Assembly (NCBI GenBank): GCA_964418415.1 | Contig: CAYQLB010000003.1 | Location: 13,605-77,604, forward strand | Direction of reading: 5' to 3' | Origin: CAJBLF01 sp964418415 | GTDB taxonomy: Bacteria > Patescibacteriota > Gracilibacteria > Absconditabacterales > Absconditicoccaceae | Length of the DNA stretch: 64,000 nt | Part shown: one piece after another, positions 12,343 through 22,322 of the stretch | Layout: every line of letters starts with the position of its first letter | Position numbering within the stretch: the first letter of the stretch is position 1 | Made by a program: the position numbers and the translations under genes | The notes under the pieces: generated by a model | What the model was told of the DNA's origin: nothing | The model's database searches: none | What the model saw: only the letters and a program-made list of their open reading frames with translations

Positions 12343-12390
12343 GTAATGTTTTGTAATGTATAGTAATGAATTCGCTACGCTCATGTAATG
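12343..12390. repeat. GTAATG repeats, locus B
   Basis: GTAATG starts at 12343, 12353, 12363 and 12385. The last pair flanks a weak GC-TAC-GC hairpin. This is the reverse complement of the CATTAC element. It lies just upstream of the LexA-like start and downstream of the S23 gene, so it could hold regulatory sites. Confidence 0.55.
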
Positions 12391-12396
12391 TATTGT

Positions 12397-12777
12397 TTAA
12401 TTTTTTGTTAGGATTTTTTTGGCTTTAGTTATGAAATTATTGAGTTTAACTGAAAGAATATCTAAATTATGTATAAATTGGGTATATTCATATTCGGATA
12501 ATAGATTCCTATCGTGTAACGTTTCTATCCAATGTTTGCTTTCCTGTAAAGATCATCTTGCAGTATAATAGAATTTTATAGAATCTAAATAATGAAACCT
12601 TCCAAATCATTCAGCAATATTTGCTCAAATACTATCAATAGCCCTTACAAATTGACTTCACAGTATCTTTTTGAGATCAAAGTTAAGTCTCTTATAGATA
12701 TGTCGTGCTTTTTTTCCTAATGTACGAGCGATACTATAAATTTCCAGATCAGCGATTCATTTCATTCTACAATTCAT
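12397..12777 (-). CDS. S23 / four-helix-bundle protein
   Basis: 126 aa from ATG 12777 (MNCRMKGIADLEIY), or 122 aa from ATG 12765. The family core is clear: ADLEIYSIARTLGKKA, then IDSIGANIAEGFGR, then FYYTARGSLQESKHWI. These proteins were first found in 23S rRNA intervening sequences and also occur as stand-alone genes and as accessory proteins of diversity-generating retroelements; the molecular role is mostly unknown. No rRNA or reverse transcriptase is nearby. Several UGA codons fall on conserved glycines (SIGANIAEG). It is transcribed toward the LexA-like gene. Confidence 0.85.
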
Positions 12778-12827
12778 TACACGAAGTAAATTACAATTCA
12801 TTACATCCGCGTCAGCGGATACATTAC
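12775..12827. repeat. CATTAC-flanked hairpin, locus C
   Basis: CATTAC at 12775, 12799 and 12822. The last two enclose the perfect hairpin ATCCGC-GTCA-GCGGAT. The first overlaps the start codon region of the S23 gene. Confidence 0.65.
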
Positions 12828-12860
12828 ATATCCAATTTCGATGTCAGTATAATGTTTTCC

Positions 12861-12928
12861 TTGACAGTGTCAAATCATTTTTGACAAAATCAATCATATT
12901 TTTGACAAGCATAGAGAATGTAGTTCTC
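12861..12928. promoter_or_regulatory. Phased TTGACA array upstream of recA (operator candidate)
   Basis: TTGACA occurs at 12861, 12881 and 12902, spaced 20 and 21 bases, about two helical turns. The first two are partly palindromic (TTGAC-AGT-GTCAA and TTGAC-AAA-ATCAA). An inverted repeat GAGAA-TGTAG-TTCTC follows at 12914-12928. The array lies between the S23 gene and recA, near a LexA-like repressor gene, so a binding site for a dimeric regulator is plausible. The remaining sequence up to 13065 shows no gene. Confidence 0.45.
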
Positions 12929-13065
12929 CATATAACAAAAATCTCTTGATTTTCTAAAATAATTCATTAAAATTGATTTTGTTGATGAGAAAGAACTCAA
13001 AAAAACGATTTGCTTGTCATGTACGATTGATGTCGTAATCGGTGAATCGATAGAGGAATTTGCTC

Positions 13066-13150
13066 GTAATGCATTGTAATGATTCCTTCGGAATGTAATG
13101 ATTAGTAATGTTCATTACGCCGTAGGCACATTACGCTGCAAGCACATTAC
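13066..13150. repeat. GTAATG/CATTAC hairpin cluster, locus D
   Basis: GTAATG at 13066, 13076, 13095 and 13105, then CATTAC at 13113, 13129 and 13145. The hexamers flank three different mini-hairpins: ATTCC-TTC-GGAAT, GCC-GTA-GGC and GCT-GCA-AGC. The cluster ends about 20 bases before the recA -10 box. Confidence 0.7.
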
Positions 13151-13171
13151 CGTAAATTAGTTTTATACTAT

Positions 13172-13177
13172 TATAAT
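13172..13177 (+). promoter_or_regulatory. recA -10 box; leaderless start
   Basis: TATAAT ends 8 bases before the recA ATG, so transcription would begin at or next to the start codon. No Shine-Dalgarno sequence is present. A -35 is not obvious. Confidence 0.55.
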
Positions 13178-13185
13178 AAAATATC

Positions 13186-14274
13186 ATGACAACCAAGAAG
13201 CAAGAGTTACAGGAAGCGTTCAAAAGTATTGAGAAGCAATTTGGAAAAGGTGCTATTATGAGAATGGGAGACAATGCCAACGTAGGATTAGTGAATACAT
13301 TCCACAGCGGATCCTATGTATTAGACTTGATTTTGGGAGGATGATATCCTGAAGGAAGAGTCGTAGAAATTTACGGACCGGAATCTTCAGGTAAGACTAC
13401 TATTGCATTACACGCGATTGCAGAGATTCAAAAGAGAGGAGAGACATGTGCATTTATCGATGCAGAGCATGCACTCGATCCACAGTATGCAAGAAAACTC
13501 GGTGTGGATGTTGATAATTTATTACTTTCACAACCAGATTTCGGAGAACAAGCTTTGCAGATCGCTGAAGAATTAGCAAAGACAGGCGCAATTAGATTGA
13601 TTGTCATAGATTCTGTAGCAGCTTTGGTTCCTAGAGCTGAAGTGGAAGGTGATATGGGAGATTCTTATATGTGATTACAAGCAAGGATGATGTCACAATG
13701 ACTCAGAAAATTATCATGAGTATTAGCAAAGACATGAACTACATGTATCTTCATCAATCAGATTCGTATGAAAATTGGTGTGATGTTTGGTAATCCAGAA
13801 ACGACTCCTGGAGGTAATGCACTCAAATTCTTTGCATCTCAGAGGGTAGAGATTCGTAGAGGAGATAAATTATTGCAAGACAAAGAACAAATAGGGTATT
13901 TAGCTAAAATCAAGATAGCAAAAAACAAAATATCTGCACCGTTCAAGACAGCAGAATTGCCTGTGAAGTGGGGGATAGGATATGATAAAACCGCAGATAT
14001 TGTAGAATCAGCGACAGCACTTAAGTTGATAGATAAATCATGAGCGTTCTATACCTTTGGTAAACAAAAATTCCAAGGGAAAGAAAAGTTTATAGCTGCT
14101 TTGGATTCTGATGAAAAAACAAGAAGTAGTATCGAAAAAGATATTCAGAATAAAATCAAAGAAATGAGAATGGGTAAAAAAGTTCTCGATGATGAAGCAT
14201 TGATCGCTGTAGAAGCAGAAGTAGAAGAAAATGCAGCTGAAGCATTAGCTGAAGCTGGTGAATTAATAGCTTAA
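13186..14274 (+). CDS. recA: RecA recombinase
   Basis: 362 aa, near the usual bacterial length. It contains YPEGRVVEIYGPESSGKTT (Walker A), then FIDAEHALDPQYARKLGVD, LIVIDSVAALVPRAE (Walker B region) and FINQIRMKIGVMFGNPETTPGG (loop L2). UGA encodes Gly at many conserved positions, for example before YPEGR and in loop L1, making this the clearest proof of the code. The C-terminus is Glu/Ala-rich as in other RecA proteins. RecA binds single-stranded DNA, drives strand exchange and activates cleavage of LexA-type repressors, one of which lies 0.9 kb away. Confidence 0.98.
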
Positions 14275-14334
14275 TAAATTTCTTACATAACAATAATATT
14301 CTTTGCTACTATGATACATATATACCAGCTATAA

Positions 14335-14365
14335 AAAAACCTCTGCAGCAACCAGAGGTTTTTTG
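14335..14365. terminator. Bidirectional terminator after recA
   Basis: A-tract, stem AACCTCTG / CAGAGGTT, then T-tract. It serves recA and the convergent CHAP gene. Confidence 0.8.
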
Positions 14366-14384
14366 TTATGTAAATATGTTACTA

Positions 14385-15695
14385 TTATACTTCGAGACTA
14401 AATTCACCTATTTTTGTTTCATCAATAGTGATAATAATGGATGCTTTTCCTGCTTGTTGTGCAAGAATAGCGATATCCATTTTACCGTTATTGATGATCT
14501 TTATATTAGAGATGTCCGGTTTAAAAGTATCATTTGTTGAAAGTACCGTGAATGCAAATGGTAGTAGTCCTGAATATTTTTCTCATGTTTTTTTATCAGT
14601 GACTTCTATAATTAAAGAAGCCATTTCGCCGAATTTTAGTGGTGAATTAGTGACTAAATGGATAATGAGATTATTTTGTGTGAGAAAATGTTGAGCGATA
14701 TCACTGAGGTCTTCCAAATTAAGTATAAGATCTTTATTGATAGATGTCTGGGGTAATATAATCGGTGTAGTTGGTAAAGTTGGTGTTGTTGGTAAAGTTG
14801 GTGTGGTTGGTAGAGTTGGTGTAGTTGGTAGAGTTGGTGTAGTTGGTAGGGTTGGTGTGGTTGGTTGAATTGGTGTAGTTGGTAGGGTTGGTGTGGTTGG
14901 TAGGTTTGGTTTAGTTGATTGAGTTGATGTAGTTCCTGTATTTTGACTACCTGTATTAGTTATTGGATGTATAGTATCTTCATCATCTTCATCAGTAGAG
15001 GTGTTTTTATTGTTATAAATATAGCATTTCACCTGTGCTGTGGTAAGGTCATCTCGACGATCAGACATTTTTCCTCTACCTACCCAAGCCATATCTCTGA
15101 CAATGATTTTTTTCATAGATTTGTCGTAGTGAAGAACTTTGCCTACATGTCCGTATACTCAAAATCTACCTCAAGCATCATAGACAATCAATGCTCATTG
15201 AACTGGAGTTGTACCTATTTTATATCAGGTTTCAGCAGCATTTTTACATCGATCTACAGCATTCCCTCACCATGTTCTTTGTTGGGTATTGTCATCGATA
15301 AATGGAAAAAATTCAGGAGAAATTCTCGCTGCTCCGTAGGTACAATATCATTTGGTGAATGTATTTTCTATATCCATACTCATATCCCATATAGAGATAA
15401 TATTTCCTTGTTTGAGTGAGGTGCCTGGGTTTTTCATAGCTTCCACTAATGCTTGTGATACTTCACTACTATTGTTTCTATAGAGTTCTTCACTATATCC
15501 GGTAAGATTAGCAAAAAGTCGAGATCAAGAGATTAAGGTTAATAGTACGACCCCCATAAGTTCACCAACATGTATCAGGTGATGATGGAAATATTGATGG
15601 ATATGAAAAATCTTATGCACATGTCTGTGTATGTGTTTTTTGATATGATTATGTATTCTGTGGTGAAGAGCTACGTGCTTCTTTATTTTTTTCAT
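14385..15695 (-). CDS. CHAP-domain peptidoglycan hydrolase with His-rich N-terminal tail
   Basis: 436 aa. Residues 1-43 hold 15 histidines plus many Lys/Arg. One membrane segment follows (about 43-62, VGELMGVVLLTLISG). The CHAP domain spans about 112-215: YCTYGAARIS with Cys118, WGGNAVDRC, then YGHVGKV with His183 and a following IVRDM acidic position. This is the full catalytic set of a murein amidase or endopeptidase. A Thr/Pro linker of PTTPTL repeats (about 260-315) leads to a C-terminal domain of about 120 residues of unknown fold. Topology suggests a basic His-rich tail inside and the enzyme outside. UGA-Gly codons occur throughout. The upstream 88-bp tandem repeat may hold its promoter. 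Confidence 0.88.
14764..14930. repeat. Coding tandem repeat (PTTPTL linker)
   Basis: Imperfect tandem units of 18 bases (GGTGTAGTTGGTA-G-GTT pattern on the plus strand) encode the Pro-Thr linker of the CHAP protein. The purity of the array suggests the copy number can vary. Confidence 0.85.
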
Positions 15696-15821
15696 GGCAC
15701 GATAAAGGCTAAAGCGAGTAAACGTTCAAACGCATAAATGATGCAATATTTGTGTATACAGTATCATTTAGTCGCTCTATCGTTTAGTCCTTAAGTAATT
15801 ATAGTCACAGAAGTCAGTTTT

Positions 15822-16020
15822 GTCAAATTTCAAACGACTTTTTTAAAGGAATGAATTTGACTCATCATTCAATGAAAAATACTGAAACATATTTTTCAAG
15901 AATGAAGTAGTCAAATTTCAAGGGACTTTTTTAAAGGAATGAATTTGACTCATCATTCAATGAAAAATACTGAAACATATTTTTCAAGAATGAAGCAGTC
16001 AAATTTCAAGGGACTTTTTT
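15822..16020. repeat. 88-bp tandem repeat, 2.3 copies
   Basis: Units start at 15822, 15910 and 15998 (partial). Each unit can fold into two imperfect hairpins: GTCAAATTTCA against TGAATTTGAC, and CATTCAATGAAAAATA against TATTTTTCAAGAATG. The array lies between the divergent CHAP and glycosyltransferase genes. Copies 1 and 2 differ by only a few bases, so the duplication is recent. The remaining gene-free stretch 15696-16098 shows no ORF. Confidence 0.9.
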
Positions 16021-16098
16021 GTTTGAATTACTTGGGCAAAAAGTTACAAGTTAAAAGGTTAAAAAGTTAACCTTTCAAACTTTCAAAACGTGTAACCT

Positions 16099-17226
16099 AT
16101 GAATAAACATATCCTCTTCGTCTTGGACTATTATCTTCCTCATAAAGGCTGATCAGAAACAGTGTTTGAAGCTATTATTTCTCGTTTACTAACAAAAGGA
16201 TATACGGTATCTGTTTTGACGAGTCACTTCGATTCAGCATTGCCGCGTGAAGAAAAGAAAGAGAATTTTCATATATATAGGATCGGCAAAGGAAGAATCA
16301 GTTTTATGGTTGGGGCGTTGAGTAAAGGAATAAAAATTTTAAGAAAACATAAAGATATTGCACTTATCCATACGAGTACCTATGGAGGAGCAATCCCTGC
16401 TTCATTGCTCGGAAAATTGTTTCATAAGAGAGTGATTTTGACCGTTCATGAGGTGTTTGGGAAACTTTGGAATCAATATAAAGGATGGCGAAAAGCTTGG
16501 TTGTATAGGATATTCGAACGTGCTGTGTTTCGATTCCCGTATAGCACGTATCATTGTGTATCGTATTATACTATGAATGCACTCAGAATGATGTACGGCA
16601 TTCCAGACAAGAAGATCAGGATGATTCACAATGGCGTAGATACGGCATTCCGAAATCCCGATGAAGTTCCTGCTTTTGATGGTAAAACACGAAGAAATGA
16701 ACATGGTCGAAGTAATCGTTTCGTGGTAACCTATTATGGTCATGCAGGCAAATCAAAATGACTCGATTATTTGGTTCGTGCCTTACCTGAGTTGGTTACT
16801 GTAGATGCTCAGCTCCTTTTTGTTTTCAATCTCATAGATTCCAAAAGAACACAATATATCAAAGAAAAAATAAGGAAATATCATCTCTGATCTTCTGTTC
16901 AGATATTTGATGGTTTCGAGAAAGAACAGCTCCGCACATTGATTTCAGCTTCTGATATGATCGTGGCGCCATCTATCTCTGAAGGATTCTGATCCGTACA
17001 TACCGAAAGTGTTGCGATGAAAAAACCGTTATTGACAACCTATATAGCATCTATTCCAGAAGTTGTACGAGGAAATGTAAGATTTATCTCACCTACATCC
17101 AAAAGAGACATAATCCAGGCTATCCTTGAACGTGAGGAATGGATTGATAATCCGGACTACTTCATTCCGCACAAGGAATTTTCACGAAATGAAACGGTAA
17201 AAGAACTGATTACACTCTATCGTTAA
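16099..17226 (+). CDS. Family 4 glycosyltransferase
   Basis: 375 aa, GT-B fold, retaining. The N-terminal acceptor domain starts with FVLDYYLPHKGGSETVFEAI, where the GG is GGC-UGA. The C-terminal NDP-sugar domain includes VVTYYGHAGKSKGLDYLV and the family signature SEGFGSVHTESVAMKKPLLTT, with the two Glu of the E-x7-E motif. It likely adds a sugar to a surface polysaccharide or glycolipid; the substrate cannot be read from sequence. It stands alone, divergent from the CHAP gene and convergent with the adhesin gene, so it may decorate surface proteins. Start ATG 16099 lies just before the first beta strand. Confidence 0.9.
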
Positions 17227-17228
17227 AA

Positions 17229-17286
17229 AAAAAACTAGGTACGAGGCATAAGGAACAAGGTCCAATATGTACGTCCTAGTTTTTTG
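17229..17286. terminator. Bidirectional terminator
   Basis: AAACTAGG and CCTAGTTT arms around a roughly 35-base loop, with an A-tract on the left and a T-tract on the right. It separates the convergent glycosyltransferase and adhesin genes. Confidence 0.65.
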
Positions 17287-17287
17287 A

Positions 17288-20200
17288 TTATTTTTTGTTG
17301 CTGTTATAAATAAACTCTTTTACATCATCTAAACTGCTGAAATATCTTTCACTAGTGAATGTATAAGATGAATATCTACCATTAATATCCTTGAAGAAAT
17401 AGAAAACCTTTTTATTCGGTGCAGTGAATGGTGATGTTTGCCATATTCCATCGATGCGCGCATTTTTCCATCGAGCTAAGATAGGTTTAGCATTCGCATA
17501 TTGTGATCCTGCAGGATTATTGATATCGATGATATATTTTAATGTATCCAAGGTAGGGAAATATTTAGGCACTACGAAATTCGTCGAAGTGAACCGTTGT
17601 GTTGCGCTATCATAGGTGATAGTGTATCTTTTACCATTAGGCGCGGTATAGACACCATTATTGATTCGATCCATAATATCTATTCCTTCTTCGCCGAATT
17701 CATCGCTTTCATAATATTCGTCAGCGAGATCATAGAGGTATTTCAATGCTTGCCATTCTGTATCATCTTCATCGTCGATATCATCCATTTTCTCTTCGAG
17801 CATAAGCATAAGGGTATTGAAGAATTCTTCTTCTTTGTCTCCTGCATAGAGATCTCTTAATGTTTCGAAGAGATAGACAACAATAAGTTTCTCAGTGTTT
17901 GAAAGATCAGTATCGATATCGTCATAATCATCATCTACATCATCATCTTCTTCTTTGGTGGTAACTTTGAAAGTATCTGACTTACTATCGATAGTCAGCG
18001 TGCTTTCCACGGAATCATCATATTCATCGCTTGAGATAAGCTCTATTTTTACTGTCCATCCATTCTGTACATATCACGTAGTTCCTACAGCATTTCCGCT
18101 GATGTAGAGCATTCCTCTATTAATGATTGCAAGTACTTGTGTTCCTGTAGAAAGACCACTGATAGTAATAGTATTAGACATATACGTTTCATCAAGGTCA
18201 GCATCATCGATATCATTGAATGAAAATGTATTTGGTGTTGTATCCAATATTCCGCTATAGATAAATGATGATGTTGTGGAATATCATGAGTTTCCAAGAT
18301 TATCTGTCGCTGTGACATACCGGTAATATACTCAATTGCTGAGAGTAAGGTTAGGTATGGTAGCTTGAGTAGTTGTTGTTGTAGATCACGATCGTCTGAT
18401 AATAGTGAATCCTGTAGTATCTGATACATAATATCTATATCAAGAAATTCCCACCGCATCACCAACACCTGATCGGCTGAGAACAACATTTCCACTTACA
18501 CTAGCTCAACTGAGTGGACTGCTAAGTGTAGGAGAGATAACCGTAGTGTCTAGATATACAGAGAGAGATGGAAGAGTTACCGTATCTCCAGAAGTATTCT
18601 CTAGAGAAAGCTGTACGGTTTTAAGTCCATCATTTCCCGTAAGTTGTGGATTAACAATAATATGTCAGGAGATAAGTCCTCCAGTAATACTATTTACTAT
18701 ATCAGATCATGTGACTAGATATTTGTATGGTTGATTAGCTCGAAGATCTATTGAAGCATATGCTTTGACATATCGGTATGGCGTAACGTAATAACGATTT
18801 GTTCCTGTCAGTACTGCTTGTCCTGAAAGTGGTGTGGTGATCATAAACGGTAAGATTTGGCTCATACCTGTGTTTCCTGCACGATCTGTGATAATAACAT
18901 ATCGGGTATAATCCAAAGCATTATTCATAGTATGTATAGTATATCCTGTATTTGTTGTTGTGATAGTGTGTTGATAACTTCAGGTTACATACAAAGTATA
19001 CCCAGAAATTGCTGTTTCATCGAAGCCTGTCCATGAAAACGCAATATTGTTAGTTCCGGTGATATTGAGTCCGCTCGTAGGATAATTTGCCGTAACTGAT
19101 GGATTCGTCATATCTATAGTAAAGATCATCCCCGTAGAATTATCAGCAAGATCGTAGACAGTAAATATATAGGTTCATTCTGAACTCACTATTTCCCCAT
19201 CAGTAAAGTTTCCACTATAATAGGAAATATTCATTCCACTAACTATAGCTCCAGAAATATACAAATCATTAAAATTGATAGTAATTCATGTGTTGTAGTA
19301 ACCTCCACTGATGACATTACCGGATATTAATGACCCTAATGTAGTGCCGGTAAATACAGGTTTAATTTTATCTATAGTAAAGGTTATTCCTGTGGTATTT
19401 CCTTCATTATCTTCCAAAACGAAAGTATAGGATCCATCTCAAGTAATGAGGGCATTATTAGTATATGGAGTACTGTTTAATAGAGCTCATGAAATATTAA
19501 GTCAGGTGAACGCTATCCTGATTCCGGTATTATAATATCCACCATTAGTAATAATAGTTCCTGATTGTGTTGTTCCTGTAAAGTATAATCATGGTGTTCA
19601 AAATGAGAAGAGTTTAAGTGTTCCATTGGTAGAGAAAATACATTCAAGAGATGTATTTAATATACATCAAGAATCTATTGTATTTGGTGACCATGTGTTT
19701 CCGTCGATTGATTTTAATATACTAAGATATTGTCCTATAGTTCATGATAAGACTTGATAATATATCGTTCCTGTTCCTTCATTCATAGTAAGATAGGTTG
19801 ATCCAGAAATTACCTCTATAGTATCAAAAAATGTTGTAATCAATTGTGCTGATCATACATCTCATGTTGTTGCTAATTTGATTCCTGTAGTTATTTTTGT
19901 CGGTATATATACTGTACCATCTCGGTTAGCTCCAGAAATAGTAAATGAAGTACTTCAGTGTATTTCAAAATTTGTTGCTAAACGTAGATGATCAAAATAG
20001 ATAGGGAATGTTCATCCTATAGATAAAATGTTTCATGTTAATTTTGCAGAATTTAATCCTTCAATTCGTATATCATTATTTTGTGTGTAAGTGTCATAAG
20101 TAGTATATTGAAAAGATCAGTAGGCATTAGATTCAATAATGCCATTATCTCATGAAAAATAAATTATTCTATTTCACGTGGAATTTTGCATTAATATATT

Positions 20201-21922
20201 CCATCATCAAATTCAATAAACGATAGAATTCATAATGTTGTTATTATTGCTATTATCCAAGAATATTCATTGACCGCCGTTTCATGATAATATGCTTCAA
20301 GAGATAATATTTGCACTTGATCATGTAAAGACTATTCCTTCATTATAATTGCTGTTTATGACAGAATTTATGATTTGGGTATTGTTTGAGGTGTCTAATG
20401 TTATTCAATTATCTTCATTACTTGATAAATTACATGAATCAATAATAGTTCAAGAAGAAAAAGAAAGTAAAATACCATTACCATTAAAACCAATAAGTCC
20501 ATTATTATTGAAGGTTGAATACATGATATTATTACTTGTTCATGTTTCAATCACTATTCAGACTCTACTGTTATATGTACTAGTAGAATGAGTGATGGTA
20601 TTGTAATCACTATATGACATATATACTCCATGTCCCATATTTCCTGAAATTATTGCTCAGCTTATCGTATTATCAGATGAATTGGAAGTGAATACGATTC
20701 CATTTTTGGAATTGTTACTGATGTTTATAGATGTGAAGATATTGTCCATTGAATCATCAAGATATAATCATCCTTCATTGCTGTTTGAGACGATAATCAT
20801 TCATGTATTGTTGTTTGAGTTATAGAAATGTACTCATGCATAATAATTTCCGTAGACATAGATTCACATCAAATTATTACTTGAAGAATTGTTGAAATAT
20901 ACTCACATAGCATTTGCACTATTATTGGCAGTGATATCAATAAATGTATTATTGTTGGAATTATACGTAGATACATTGTGGTCTGTGTTGTTATAGGAAT
21001 CTACATTAGTGAATGAACTATTACTTATTCATTGTAAGGATACCCCTTTTCATATGTTTGATGAAATATCTATATCAAGAAAATTGTTATAGGATCATGT
21101 TAATAGTGATACTCCATGGGTATTATTGTTGCTATTTATACCACTAAATACGCTGTAGTTTATATTGTTAAATGCAATTCCATATACACTATTTTGATAT
21201 GTTTGTACATTATTCATGAAAATGTTGCTTACATTAAGACCCACTATTCCATTTGAATTATTGTGGAGTTGTGTATTTATAATATCCATATAAGATACTC
21301 CAGAAATGAGAATGCCATATGCATTATTTGATCATGTCGTATTTTTATACGCTTGGAAATCTCTTACGGTTGTATTCATGCCGCCATCGAGGTAGATTCA
21401 GAAATGTCATTCGTTGTTCCCGTCTACTCTTATTTTTTCAATAATGATATGTTTGTTTCCATTACCTTTGATGATGGCTGGATTGGTCGTATTACCTGAA
21501 AGTGTGACTATTCCCGAACTAATCAATGCTACACAATCGTTGAGTGTAATCGGAGCTGTTACATCATAAATGTCAGAATCTATCACATAGATAGTGTTTG
21601 CTACGGTTGAAGTGGGAATCGTTCATGTGAATTCTACTGTCATTCATCCGTTCAAGCATGAACCAGAATTGTATCCTGTCCAATGCTGTGTATATGCGGT
21701 GTTTTCATCACCGCTTCCATAGAGCGCTCGGATGATATCATCATCAGTCGGTGCATTATCCCAAAATAATCAGCTGAGATAATTGGAATTATCTCGTGTG
21801 ATAGTTCCTACCGTCCGTGTTGCTGCATTCGCGAAGAATGCATAGATTCACAAGAAAATCCCCATAGCGATAAAGAGGATGCTCATGAATTTTGAAACGG
21901 TTGATTGTTGTGTGTGTTCCAT
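17288..21922 (-). CDS. Large surface adhesin: beta-helix plus Ig-like repeats (1544 aa)
   Basis: Starts MEHTQQSTVSKFMSILFIAM, giving an N-terminal signal or anchor near residues 12-32. Residues about 90-600 are Asn/Ser/Gly-rich turns with phrases such as NNTFIDITANNSANA and MDIINTQLHNNSNGIVG, typical of right-handed beta-helix (NosD/PbH1) proteins. Then come repeated Ig-like units with GGYYNTGI and GTYTF..DNEGNTTGITFTID. The last 240 residues contain an Asp/Glu-rich stretch (KEEDDDVDDDYDDIDTD) and a YFPTLD/YFSSLDDVKEFI repeat. Such modular proteins act in adhesion or surface-layer formation. UGA-Gly is very frequent. I spot-checked the frame across several joins but not every codon. Confidence 0.8.
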
Positions 21923-21951
21923 GATATGGTTGAAATGATAAATGATAATTT

Positions 21952-22080
21952 GGGCTACGCCCGTAATGAGACTTTGTCGGTAATGTGTCCTATCGGACGT
22001 AATGAATTGTAATAGACCTTGAGTCGTAATTGGTAATTGATTACGCGACCAAAGGGAGCAAATTACGCGAAGCTCATTAC
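21952..22080. repeat. GTAATG/CATTAC hairpin cluster, locus E
   Basis: GGGC-TAC-GCCC abuts GTAATG at 21963. Next, GTAATG 21980 and GTAATG 21999 flank GTCC-TATC-GGAC, and CATTAC lies at 22075 beside a GC-GAA-GC hairpin. It lies between the divergent adhesin and PKD genes. The rest of 21923-22322 contains AT-rich promoter-like sequence (TATAAA near 22287) and no gene. Confidence 0.65.
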
Positions 22081-22322
22081 ATCGAAGATTTGTTACACGA
22101 ACGCAGTGAGTCATATACTATTATATACGCAGAATTGAAAATTGCGAAATGTGTCCTATTCTGATATATATTCAACTTGCTTTTTTTATAAAAAGTTATG
22201 AAATATGTTAACATACAAAACCATTGAAACGTCGAGGGAAAAACGTATTTACAATACAATACCATGTATGATGTGAAATACATAGTATAAAATATTTTTT
22301 TAGCATATGTAGTGATATTATT

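Noticed and set aside
13066..13150. CATTAC/GTAATG clusters as CRISPR or tRNA-like structures.
   Set aside because: Repeats are only six bases, inserts are 8-18 bases and hairpin-forming, and there is no cloverleaf.
13186..14274. UGA as selenocysteine or tryptophan.
   Set aside because: Aligned positions are glycine (for example next to P-loops), Trp uses UGG, and UGA is far too frequent for selenocysteine.
14764..14930. The GGT-rich repeats as a minisatellite outside genes.
   Set aside because: They encode an in-frame Pro-Thr linker on the minus strand.
15822..16020. The 88-bp repeats as a CRISPR array.
   Set aside because: The whole unit repeats with no unique spacers and no cas genes are near.
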